Source: Thermocaproicibacter sp036260805 (GTDB lineage Bacteria > Bacillota > Clostridia > Oscillospirales > Acutalibacteraceae). Taken from it: a stretch of 19,580 nt of DNA. Positions within the stretch are counted from its first letter, which is position 1, and every line of letters begins with the position of its first letter. The translations under genes and the position numbers were made by a program. Below, piece after piece: positions 1 to 6,806 of the stretch. The notes under the pieces were generated by a model. The model had not been told where the DNA came from. It saw only the letters and a program-made list of their open reading frames with translations, and searched no databases. The stretch is taken from contig DATALZ010000071.1 of the NCBI GenBank assembly GCA_036260805.1, forward strand, positions 1 through 19,580, in the 5' to 3' direction.

Positions 1-1737
1 CCGGCAACAGGCATTTCGCTCGATAAAAATGAAATCAATGTGGAGCGGGGATCATCCGCAATATTAACTGCTAAAATTGCTCCTGACGATGCAACAACCA
101 CAAAAGTTGATTGGGTTTCCACGGATGAAACAATCGCAACCGTTGATGATAGCGGTAAGGTAACAGGAGTAAGTACCGGCTCTACAGTTATAACGGTAAA
201 ATCCAGGGACGGCGGCTTCACTGCTCACTGTACTGTGCATGTTATAATCTCTATTTCAAGTATTAAACTTAATGACACCTCTCTTACATTAAAAAAAGAC
301 GATAGTCACTTACTGTCAGCAACGATTCTGCCTGTCGATACGACGGAGGACAAAACCGTTCATTGGACTTCCAGTGATACCGGTGTTGTTACGGTTGATA
401 ATAGCGGCAACATCAAAGCCGTCGAAGGTGGTACCGCAACCATTACAGCCACGGTTGGCAAGCATACCGCAAGCTGTACTGTAAAAGTAATCGTCCCGGT
501 GACGGGTATTTCACTTGATCGATCTTCACTTACCCTTATAAAAGGTACCGGAGCTGCGCTGAAAGCTGTTTTGCAGCCTTCCGATGCAACCGACACGAGT
601 ATTGCATGGACTTCCAGCGATAATAACATCGTTTCCGTGGACGATGCAGGAAATCTGAAAGCTGCTTCTACCGGTACGGCGACCATAACCGCAACATCAC
701 ATGATGGCGGGTATAAGACATCCTGCTCTGTAACCGTCGTAATACCGGTCACGGGAATTTCACTGAATCAGTCTTCCTTGTCCTTAATTAAGGGGCAATC
801 GCAAACGCTCTCTGCCACTATTTCACCAGTCGACGCGACGGATAAAGCAGTTGAATGGAGTACAAGCAATTCCGGTGTTGCCACGGTGGACGGTTCCGGT
901 AAAATCACTGCGGTTGGCGGTGGTACTGCAATTATTACGGCAACGACTCATGATGGCGGTTATAAAGCCATTTGTACCGTAAGCGTTACTGTGCCGGTTA
1001 CAGGGATTTGCTTAAACTATACAAATTACACTCTCTATATGGGTGGAAACAGTTTAAAGCTTACTCCTTCAATAGCCCCTACAGATGCATCAAATAAAAC
1101 AACCTTCTGGGCTTCAAGCAATACAAACGTTGCTACGGTTGACAGTACTGGTAATGTTACTGCCGTAGGTGTAGGAACTTCTGTGATATCAGTAACAACA
1201 CAGGTTGGTGGATACTCAGCAACTTGTACAATCACTGTTCCCGGTATACCCAGCACACCACAGAATCTTGCCGCTAAAATGTCTGATGATACAAATATGC
1301 TGATTACCTGGAATATTCCTGTAAATAATGGTGGATCACCTATCACCGGCTATAAACTAACTATAAATGGAACAGATTATACAACAACGAACAACAGCTA
1401 TACTGCTCCTTGCCCGAACGTTTCCAATTTGACAATTTCAGTCTCTGCTGCTAACGTAAACGGATATAGTCCAGCAGCACAGGCAAATTACAGCATAACT
1501 ACAAGCACATATACACAGGATTGGGGACATGAGTGGTATATTACAAAATCGAAATACACATATGAAGCTTCTTCAAACCAATGGTTATACTGCGGTGGTA
1601 CATCATTTAACGATTTTAGTAATACTCGTCCAAGCTATTCAGACTATACCGATGGTAATGATAAATATGAATACAGTATCACTGATTGTGGAGAAGATAT
1701 ACAAATCCATACTGTATATCACTTAACGGCGAAATAG
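1..1737 (+). CDS. Big_2 (Ig-like) repeat and fibronectin-III surface/secreted protein, 5' end missing
   Basis: The reading frame is open from base 1 to the TAG at 1735-1737, so the N-terminus lies upstream; the GTG at 40 is inside the first repeat and is not a start. Five tandem bacterial Ig-like (Big_2) units of 82-83 residues are visible, each opening with a VTGISL-like strand, carrying a W(T/A)SS..N..VATVD core and closing with a CTVxV strand that holds the only conserved Cys. An FN3 domain follows (about 1246-1500, PSTPQNLAA to YSPAAQANYSI), then a roughly 75-residue aromatic, Tyr/Trp-rich C-terminus that I do not recognise. No LPXTG motif or hydrophobic tail is present, so sortase anchoring is not indicated. 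Big_2/FN3 arrays are typical of adhesins and wall-associated proteins. It may be an element-encoded mating or attachment protein or a chromosomal gene at the element border; the window cannot decide. A terminator-like hairpin follows. Confidence 0.85.
   Translation, partial: PATGISLDKNEINVERGSSAILTAKIAPDDATTTKVDWVSTDETIATVDDSGKVTGVSTGSTVITVKSRDGGFTAHCTVHVIISISSIKLNDTSLTLKKDDSHLLSATILPVDTTEDKTVHWTSSDTGVVTVDNSGNIKAVEGGTATITATVGKHTASCTVKVIVPVTGISLDRSSLTLIKGTGAALKAVLQPSDATDTSIAWTSSDNNIVSVDDAGNLKAASTGTATITATSHDGGYKTSCSVTVVIPVTGISLNQSSLSLIKGQSQTLSATISPVDATDKAVEWSTSNSGVATVDGSGKITAVGGGTAIITATTHDGGYKAICTVSVTVPVTGICLNYTNYTLYMGGNSLKLTPSIAPTDASNKTTFWASSNTNVATVDSTGNVTAVGVGTSVISVTTQVGGYSATCTITVPGIPSTPQNLAAKMSDDTNMLITWNIPVNNGGSPITGYKLTINGTDYTTTNNSYTAPCPNVSNLTISVSAANVNGYSPAAQANYSITTSTYTQDWGHEWYITKSKYTYEASSNQWLYCGGTSFNDFSNTRPSYSDYTDGNDKYEYSITDCGEDIQIHTVYHLTAK
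4..1242 (+). repeat. Five tandem Big_2-coding repeats
   Basis: In-frame protein-level repeats with boundaries at 4-252, 253-498, 499-747, 748-996 and 997-1242 (249, 246, 249, 249 and 246 bases). The third and fourth units are the most alike (VTGISL followed by xxSSLxLIKG; HDGGYK near the end). The second and fifth are the most divergent. More units probably lie upstream, because the gene is cut by the window edge. Confidence 0.85.
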
Positions 1738-1779
1738 AAATAACTCCATAATATTCCTCACCGTGAGGACTTTCCATTC

Positions 1780-1815
1780 AAGGCAGTCGGCTTCAAACCG
1801 GCTGCCTTATCTTTT
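1780..1815 (+). terminator. Rho-independent terminator or attenuator after the Big_2 gene
   Basis: An 11-bp stem (1780-1790 AAGGCAGTCGG with 1798-1808 CCGGCTGCCTT, one G-T pair) closes a 7-base loop and runs into a T-rich tract (TTATCTTTT). It ends one base before the AAAGGTGGTGA ribosome binding site of the ATPase gene, so it could attenuate that gene as well as terminate the Big_2 transcript. A smaller hairpin, CCTCA-CCG-TGAGG, lies just upstream at 1756-1768. Confidence 0.7.
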
Positions 1816-1835
1816 AAAGGTGGTGATCTGAGATT
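1816..1835 (+). promoter_or_regulatory. Strong ribosome binding site followed by an ATT codon
   Basis: AAAGGTGGTGA (1816-1826) is a near-ideal Shine-Dalgarno sequence. The only start-like codon in the downstream frame at normal spacing is ATT at 1833-1835, about 8 bases away. The first conventional start in that frame (TTG, 1878) is about 50 bases away with no Shine-Dalgarno of its own. This suggests that the ATPase gene starts at the ATT. Confidence 0.5.
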
Positions 1836-1877
1836 CAAACAGGTACAGAAACGGATAATCAACTTACTTATCCTGAT

Positions 1878-3095
1878 TTGTTAAACGAAGTTCAGCAAAA
1901 TCAGAAAAGTCTATTCTGGCAAATAAATAAGAAAACGGAGACAGCAGCCAATAAAAAAATGGCTGCTATTTCGGTCATTCAAAATTACCTCTTGGAATCC
2001 GGAAAGACAGTCATCGGCTGTTCTATGGAAGACCTCATTGACAGGCTTTACAATGATATCTTTGAATATTCCATACTTACCGATCCATTAAAGGATATAT
2101 GGGTAAACCGGATCAGCGTAAATGGCTGGAATGATATCCGGGTGTGGTTTGCTAATGGTAAGTCGCATCAGATAGAAGGGTTTATATCACAGCAACAGGC
2201 TACTGAAACGATAGGCCGTTTATTGACTGATTCAGGGCTGAATTGCAACACTCCGTTTGTTCAGGGAAAGCTGAGAAGCATGGATGCGAACATTACTGTA
2301 TATCGCAATCCGGTAACTCAGGCAGGAATACGCTGCATCATCAGAAAATCATCGAAACGGGTATTTACAGAAAAAGATTATATAACAAGCGAATTTGCTT
2401 CACAAAAGGAGTTGAATTTTCTTAAAATAGCTTTGCAGCACGGCATTTCCATTTTGTTAACCGGTCTGCGGCAATCCGGAAAAACATCATTTATGGAATA
2501 CCTAACCCGATCCATACCGGATTATCTTAACGTTACAATAGCTGAAAAAGGATATCGGGAAATTGAAAGCGGCAACGAGCTGCTTTTTACCGATGAACGG
2601 CAAAATGAGCTTATTATAAAAGCAAACGGAGTCGATTCCGATATCCTAGCGTTTAATTTTTCATCCTGGGCCGCACTGAAAGCAAGTCAGTACATTTCTT
2701 CTGTAATTGCTCAATCGGTAGGACACGATCCGAAGGTTGGATTGAGCTGCTTAGCTTATGACTGGATGGATAAGTATCCTTGTGATTTTACACAAGCCGC
2801 TTCACAGGCTTGTGAAGCATTTCCCATTGTTGTATTTCTGAATATGCTGCCCGACCGGAAACGCCGGATCATGAGTATCTCTGAAAGTCATTTCGAAAAC
2901 GGCCAAATCACACTTAACCCGTTATGGCAATACAAAATTAACAACATGACAGCAGATGAATCCGGTACAAAAATTCAGGGACACCATGTCCAGACCGGTT
3001 ATCTATCGGATGAATTAATTGGACGAATGAAATTGTTCGGAGTTACTCCGAGTGAAATTCAATCTATGAAGAGGGAAGAAAATACGGATGCTTGA
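1878..3095 (+). CDS. VirB11/CpaF-like P-loop ATPase with degenerate Walker B
   Basis: Numbering from the TTG at 1878 gives 405 residues; the frame is open back to 1827 and an ATT at 1833 fits the ribosome binding site better (15 more residues). The N-terminal half resembles the VirB11/CpaF N-domain (DIWVNRISVNGWNDIRVWF, then a region ending RCIIRKSSKRVFTEKDYI). A Walker A, GLRQSGKT, is at residues 196-203. The region aligning with Walker B, where the family has an IILGE(I/V)RG-type motif, reads ILAFNFSSW, so the catalytic Glu and following Arg are lost; TGH reads VGH, and the His-box T-HA reads LSCLA. ATP binding is plausible and hydrolysis doubtful. The family powers type IV secretion or pilus assembly, but most Gram-positive conjugation systems lack VirB11. 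The gene overlaps ssb by 8 bases. The family call is from motifs only. Confidence 0.65.
   Translation: MLNEVQQNQKSLFWQINKKTETAANKKMAAISVIQNYLLESGKTVIGCSMEDLIDRLYNDIFEYSILTDPLKDIWVNRISVNGWNDIRVWFANGKSHQIEGFISQQQATETIGRLLTDSGLNCNTPFVQGKLRSMDANITVYRNPVTQAGIRCIIRKSSKRVFTEKDYITSEFASQKELNFLKIALQHGISILLTGLRQSGKTSFMEYLTRSIPDYLNVTIAEKGYREIESGNELLFTDERQNELIIKANGVDSDILAFNFSSWAALKASQYISSVIAQSVGHDPKVGLSCLAYDWMDKYPCDFTQAASQACEAFPIVVFLNMLPDRKRRIMSISESHFENGQITLNPLWQYKINNMTADESGTKIQGHHVQTGYLSDELIGRMKLFGVTPSEIQSMKREENTDA
2791..2818 (+). repeat. Two overlapping, mutually exclusive perfect 8-bp hairpins inside the ATPase gene
   Basis: CACAAGCC (2791-2798) pairs perfectly with GGCTTGTG (2807-2814) around GCTTCACA. 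GCTTCACA (2799-2806) itself pairs perfectly with TGTGAAGC (2811-2818) around GGCT. Both hairpins need the TGTG at 2811-2814, so only one can form at a time. The stretch codes for TQAASQACEA. Confidence 0.6.
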
Positions 3096-3492
3096 AGCCA
3101 AAGCGATTGGAAGACTTGTTGCCGATCCTCGAATTCGAGAAGTTACAAAAAACGAAACAGTTTATAAAGTCTGTGAATTTCGGCTTGCCTGTCAGCAAAA
3201 AAAGGATAAAGTCGATTACATCAATGCGACGGCCTGGCGCGGTATGGGAGACTTTATCTTTAAAAATGTCCATAAAGGCCAGAAAATCTATATCAGCGGC
3301 ACTTTGAAAGTCCCGCCATACGATAAAGAAAAGGGCCGTGCCTATGATCCCTATATTATCGTATATAACTTTGAATTCTGCGACAATAAAACTAAGCCTA
3401 CGCAGCCTGAGCCTGAAAACAAGGCTGTTTCCGCAAGTGATGAAGAACTGGTCGAAACCTTAAGCGAGGATGAGGTATTTCAAATCACCTGA
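3088..3492 (+). CDS. ssb: Single-stranded DNA-binding protein
   Basis: This 134-residue protein has the OB-fold signature of bacterial SSB: an opening strand with AIGRLVADP, a central FRLACQQ strand, YINATAWRGMGDFIFKNVHKGQ corresponding to the usual (F)xxVVxWxxxAE..x.yLxKG segment, and YISGTLKV. A linker follows, then an acidic end finishing DEVFQIT rather than the usual DDDIPF-type tip, so contacts with host replication partners may differ from those of a housekeeping SSB. ATG at 3088 overlaps the ATPase stop and is preceded by GAGGGAAG, consistent with translational coupling. Conjugative elements often carry their own SSB to coat the transferred strand in the recipient, which suits its place two genes before the ArdC-type protein. 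Confidence 0.88.
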   Translation: MLEAKAIGRLVADPRIREVTKNETVYKVCEFRLACQQKKDKVDYINATAWRGMGDFIFKNVHKGQKIYISGTLKVPPYDKEKGRAYDPYIIVYNFEFCDNKTKPTQPEPENKAVSASDEELVETLSEDEVFQIT

Positions 3493-3517
3493 AATTATAT
3501 AGAAAGGGTTGTTAATT

Positions 3518-3772
3518 ATGATTGAAGAAAACCTAAGTAATTACAAAGACGGACAGGCGGCAAATGAACCGGATTTGGCAACGGTAATTGGCGCGTTAGA
3601 TGATGCCGTAATCTTTCAGGACGATTCCAACGCAATCCTCTTTTTAACCGTTGACGATCCCGCCGCATTTGAAATTGGCACTGTTGAACTGAAAGAAGAT
3701 TTGACTCCGCTTGAAAATGCCGGCGAACCACTAAAGAAAGAGATTGAATCTTTCCTGGAAAGGGGAAAGTAA
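3518..3772 (+). CDS. Small acidic protein of unknown function
   Basis: 84 residues from ATG 3518; AGAAAGGG at 3501-3508 sets this start, and a TTG at 3509 in the same frame is too close to it. The stop is one base before the next ATG. The product is strongly acidic: about 20 Asp/Glu against 6 Lys/Arg, with paired-Asp clusters (ALDDAV, FQDDS, TVDDP). I do not recognise a family. No membrane segment or signal peptide is seen. Its place between ssb and the ArdC-type gene, with tight spacing on the downstream side, suggests a job in establishment of the incoming DNA. A DNA-mimic antirestriction role is possible on charge alone but is not shown. Confidence 0.7.
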   Translation: MIEENLSNYKDGQAANEPDLATVIGALDDAVIFQDDSNAILFLTVDDPAAFEIGTVELKEDLTPLENAGEPLKKEIESFLERGK

Positions 3773-3773
3773 A

Positions 3774-6296
3774 ATGGCAGCACAAACATTTCATAAACAA
3801 ACTGATCGGCTGAACGAAATCAAACAAACCCTGCAAACTGTTATGGATAATTACCACCAAAATCCAGAAAAGATTGCTGAAATGCTGGCTTTTAAAAGCC
3901 AGTTTTACAATTACTCAATTAACAATACCATATTGATTTACAGTCAGAATTCCTTCTCAACATACGTTGCAAGTTTCCGCGACTGGAACAAAAAAGGCTA
4001 TCATGTACGAAAAGGACAGCACGGAATCAAAGTTCTTTACCCTATCCGGACAGAGCTGATTGTAGTTGGCGAAGAAAACGGAAAAAAGAAGTACAAGCGC
4101 GTCGTCGATGCAAATCCGGAAGAGAAAGATAAAATTGCTAATGGTGAACTAAAGCCAGTCACATTGACACGGTTTGGTGTTGGAAATGTTTTCGATATTT
4201 CTCAGACGGATTGTCCCCCGGAAGATTACCCGAAAATATTTGATATGGGTTATTCGTCCGATCAGCACGCTGAGCTTTACCAGGCTATCAAAAATTACAC
4301 AGAGAAAAAAGGAATCCCCGTAATCGAAACAGACTTACAGTCTATCTCATTGCGGGGTGCTTTTTACCCATTAGAGAATGTAATCCGGATCAGTGACAAG
4401 CTGAATGACACAGAACGGCTTTCCACTCTCACCCATGAGCTGGGTCATGCTCTCATGCATAATAGCAAAGAAGCATTTAAACTCCCAACAGGAGTTAAAG
4501 AATTCGAAGCTGATGCTATTTCGATTATGCTCCAACAATATGTAGGAATTGATTTAACAGATTCAAGAAAAAACCACTTTGTTCAGAATTACAATGCTTG
4601 CATTCGTTTAAAGGACTTTAGCCTGGATGAAGTCCTTAAAACAATCAATTCAACCTACTACAATCTGCGGAATGAGCTTGAACCCGCTTTGGCGCCCGTT
4701 GTAAAGCTACGTCAGAAACAGAAAGACCTATCAGAATCACAATTAGCGGCTATTCGCTGTGCCGTAAAGCGAGTTCAGGAAATTGATCGCCAAACGGGTG
4801 ATAAGTTTCTCGAAGAATACTTCTCCGAACAAGAAAAAAAAGGCTTTCCGATACCAACGGATGTTCATGAGAAGATTCTTGATTTATACCACAATGAAAT
4901 CAAAAAATCTCTGAATCCTTCATTGCCAGTTTATATCGTCGGCTGCTTCCAGAAAACAGATTCCATTAATGGTCATGAAAGGACTGTTGATGCTGTAATG
5001 CTGGAATACCCGGATGGCTCGCAAAAACTTTCTACAGGTCTTCTCTACTCCGATCCGACCGAGGAATATATGAGTAAATGGAATTCCGTGGATAAGATAA
5101 ACTTTACCGCTATGAAGGAAAAGCTTGATAAGACCGTTGAAGACCCGACGTTTGATGTTCCGGAAAACCGGCAATTGATTCATCTGCTGGATGAGGAAAT
5201 TATTAAGGAAAAGCAAGTCAATATGGTTCCCGAACCACAGAAAGTTGAGAATAATAACGTAACTGCTGAAAACATTCACTCAAAGGGCAAAGCAAAGAAA
5301 CCTGTACCACAGCAAAGTAAGCAGGATTATAAAGAGCAGGATGCCGCCGTTCTGAATTACATTAAACACGATGTACCACTATTGACGGTTGCTTCCGATA
5401 TGGGCTTTACTCCGGTCAAGACAGGTGGGTACTATTCTCTGAAAGAGCATGACAGCGTTCGGATTTATCAGGATACCAACAGCTTTTACAGGTTTTCGAC
5501 CGGCGACGGAGGCTCCGCAATTGATTTCATGATGCACTTCGGCGGCTTTTCTGAAAAGGAAGCGATTCAAAAACTTAAGGATCAGTATGTCGGAAACCGT
5601 TTTGATACCATTCAGCCGGTAGAAAAGCATGAGCAGAAGCCTAAGCCCGCGCCTGAGAAAAAGGAATTCGTCCTGCCGGATAAGGTGAACGGCAAATACA
5701 GCCATTCTTACGCTTACCTGGTTAAGACCCGATGCCTTGATCCGGAGATCGTCCAGGATTGTTTCAAGAGTGGCTTGATCTACGAGGACAATAAACACAA
5801 TGCCGTTTTTGTCGGTAAAGACAAAGACGGCATTGCTGCTTTTGCAACACGGCATACTTCCCTTACTGGCTCTTCTTTTAAACGTGATGTGGCAGGAAGC
5901 CGACAGGATATCGGCTGGATGGTTAATTACAAATCGGATAGGCTTTACATCTGTGAAGCTCCGATTGACGCGCTCTCCATTATGTCTCTCAGAAAAAGAC
6001 AAGGACTGCCGGTGAATGCAGCATCCTATCTCGCTACCTGTGGTACGGGAAAAGATGCAGCCCTGTATACCAGGCTCCGGGAGAATCCTCAGATAAAGGA
6101 AGTCATCCTTGCAAATGACACCGACGCGGCGGGTAAAAAAGCGAATAAAAAAATTGCTGAAAAACTCAGCAAGGAATATCCGAATATCCGTGTTAAACTC
6201 CTGAGTCCCCATAAAGGCAAAGACATTAATGATTGTCTTCGAAATATTGTAGCTCCCCCAAAAACGCGTGAGAAGGGAATGGAGGTGGAACGGTAA
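3774..6296 (+). CDS. ArdC-type antirestriction / zinc metalloprotease-like / DUF3991-TOPRIM fusion (LtrC-like)
   Basis: 840 residues from ATG 3774, set by AGGGGAAAG just upstream. Domains in order: an ArdC-type ssDNA-binding N-domain (about 5-140); a zincin-like segment with HELGH at 221-225 and EFEAD at 243-247; an unassigned middle; a CHC2-like module (about 528-605) that keeps the GGSAIDFMMHFGGFSEKEAI core of DnaG zinc domains but has lost all the zinc Cys; DUF3991 (about 643-721); and TOPRIM with CEAPIDAL (Glu728) and NDTDAAGKK (Asp782, Asp784). ArdC proteins protect entering ssDNA from restriction, and CHC2 plus TOPRIM is the DnaG primase arrangement. One polypeptide may therefore both protect the strand and act on primers; that is inference. 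LtrC of lactococcal plasmid pRS01 is a named relative of this kind. TAATG overlap couples it to the next gene. Confidence 0.85.
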   Translation: MAAQTFHKQTDRLNEIKQTLQTVMDNYHQNPEKIAEMLAFKSQFYNYSINNTILIYSQNSFSTYVASFRDWNKKGYHVRKGQHGIKVLYPIRTELIVVGEENGKKKYKRVVDANPEEKDKIANGELKPVTLTRFGVGNVFDISQTDCPPEDYPKIFDMGYSSDQHAELYQAIKNYTEKKGIPVIETDLQSISLRGAFYPLENVIRISDKLNDTERLSTLTHELGHALMHNSKEAFKLPTGVKEFEADAISIMLQQYVGIDLTDSRKNHFVQNYNACIRLKDFSLDEVLKTINSTYYNLRNELEPALAPVVKLRQKQKDLSESQLAAIRCAVKRVQEIDRQTGDKFLEEYFSEQEKKGFPIPTDVHEKILDLYHNEIKKSLNPSLPVYIVGCFQKTDSINGHERTVDAVMLEYPDGSQKLSTGLLYSDPTEEYMSKWNSVDKINFTAMKEKLDKTVEDPTFDVPENRQLIHLLDEEIIKEKQVNMVPEPQKVENNNVTAENIHSKGKAKKPVPQQSKQDYKEQDAAVLNYIKHDVPLLTVASDMGFTPVKTGGYYSLKEHDSVRIYQDTNSFYRFSTGDGGSAIDFMMHFGGFSEKEAIQKLKDQYVGNRFDTIQPVEKHEQKPKPAPEKKEFVLPDKVNGKYSHSYAYLVKTRCLDPEIVQDCFKSGLIYEDNKHNAVFVGKDKDGIAAFATRHTSLTGSSFKRDVAGSRQDIGWMVNYKSDRLYICEAPIDALSIMSLRKRQGLPVNAASYLATCGTGKDAALYTRLRENPQIKEVILANDTDAAGKKANKKIAEKLSKEYPNIRVKLLSPHKGKDINDCLRNIVAPPKTREKGMEVER

Positions 6297-6451
6297 TGGC
6301 GGTAGACAAAAAAACAAAAGCCATTGTTGAAGCAATTCTTCAAAAGAAGGGTATCGACTATGACGATTGGCTTAATAAAAAGCACTTGGAATTCATTATG
6401 GAAAACTCCGACACTGTATTGTCGGCATTAAACATTAAGGAAGGAAATTAA
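6296..6451 (+). CDS. 51-residue conserved-looking small protein of unknown function
   Basis: ATG at 6296 overlaps the preceding TAA (TAATG) and is served by GGAGGTGG at 6281-6288, so it is very likely translated. The product is soluble, Lys/Asp/Glu-rich and mostly helical in appearance (AIVEAILQKKGIDYDDWLNK, then HLEFIMENSDTVLSALNIKE). No family is recognised. It sits between the ArdC-type gene and the VirB2-like gene in the same operon, one base before the latter's ATG, and has its own strong ribosome binding site. Confidence 0.75.
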   Translation: MAVDKKTKAIVEAILQKKGIDYDDWLNKKHLEFIMENSDTVLSALNIKEGN

Positions 6452-6452
6452 C

Positions 6453-6749
6453 ATGAGAACTTTTACATTGGCTGTACATAACTTTATGGCAGCTATGCCC
6501 CATACTTTGGCAGTGACTTTACCGTCCAGCATGGAAACGACAATCAATAACTTTATGACTGCCGGGCAGATCATCGGCGGCTGCCTTGCCGGTTTCTTCA
6601 TTGTTGTTGCGGGAATTCAGTTCATGACAGGCGGTCGAAACGCAGTCGAAACCGGTAAAGTCAGAATTGTCTGCACAATTGTCGGAATGGTCATGTGTGC
6701 CGGATGTTCCGTAATTAAAGCTTTCATAGCCGGGTTGTGTGCATTTTAG
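6453..6749 (+). CDS. VirB2/TrbC-like small membrane protein (putative conjugative pilin-type subunit)
   Basis: 98 residues; AAGGAAATTAAC sets the ATG at 6453. After a roughly 35-residue N-terminal segment there are two hydrophobic helices separated by a short polar loop: IIGGCLAGFFIVVAGIQFM, the loop TGGRNAVETGKVR, then IVCTIVGMVMCAGCSVIKAF. The two-helix layout with a short charged loop and many small residues is that of VirB2/TrbC-type subunits. In Gram-positive transfer regions such a gene commonly lies just before the VirD4 gene, as here. There is no clear signal-peptidase site. A terminator-like hairpin directly follows, which would let this presumably abundant protein be made in excess of the downstream channel proteins. 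The family call rests on size, topology and context. Confidence 0.65.
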   Translation: MRTFTLAVHNFMAAMPHTLAVTLPSSMETTINNFMTAGQIIGGCLAGFFIVVAGIQFMTGGRNAVETGKVRIVCTIVGMVMCAGCSVIKAFIAGLCAF

Positions 6750-6760
6750 GTTTCTATTGT

Positions 6761-6791
6761 GCAAGTCGGACATTTTGTCCGACTTGCTTTT
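6761..6791 (+). terminator. Intra-operon terminator/attenuator between the VirB2-like and VirD4 genes
   Basis: A perfect 11-bp stem (GCAAGTCGGAC at 6761-6771 with GTCCGACTTGC at 6777-6787) closes a 5-base ATTTT loop and is followed by TTTT. It lies in the 57-base gap after the VirB2-like stop, just ahead of the VirD4 ribosome binding site (AAAAAGAGG). The form is that of an intrinsic terminator, though the U tract is short, so partial read-through is likely. Confidence 0.75.
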
Positions 6792-6806
6792 AAAAAGAGG
6801 TGCAAC

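Noticed and set aside
4..1242. Tandem repeats of about 249 bases considered as a non-coding satellite or CRISPR-like array.
   Set aside because: The units are far too long, diverge at the DNA level and are conserved in reading frame as Big_2 domains.
3744..3773. Longer N-terminus for the ArdC-type protein, starting at 3744.
   Set aside because: It would lie inside the preceding gene and lacks a ribosome binding site; AGGGGAAAG sits directly before the ATG at 3774.
5379..6335. Minus-strand open frame of 318 residues opposite the ArdC/TOPRIM gene.
   Set aside because: It is antisense to a well-supported gene with recognisable domains, has no ribosome binding site and a Phe/Arg/Leu-heavy composition typical of shadow frames.
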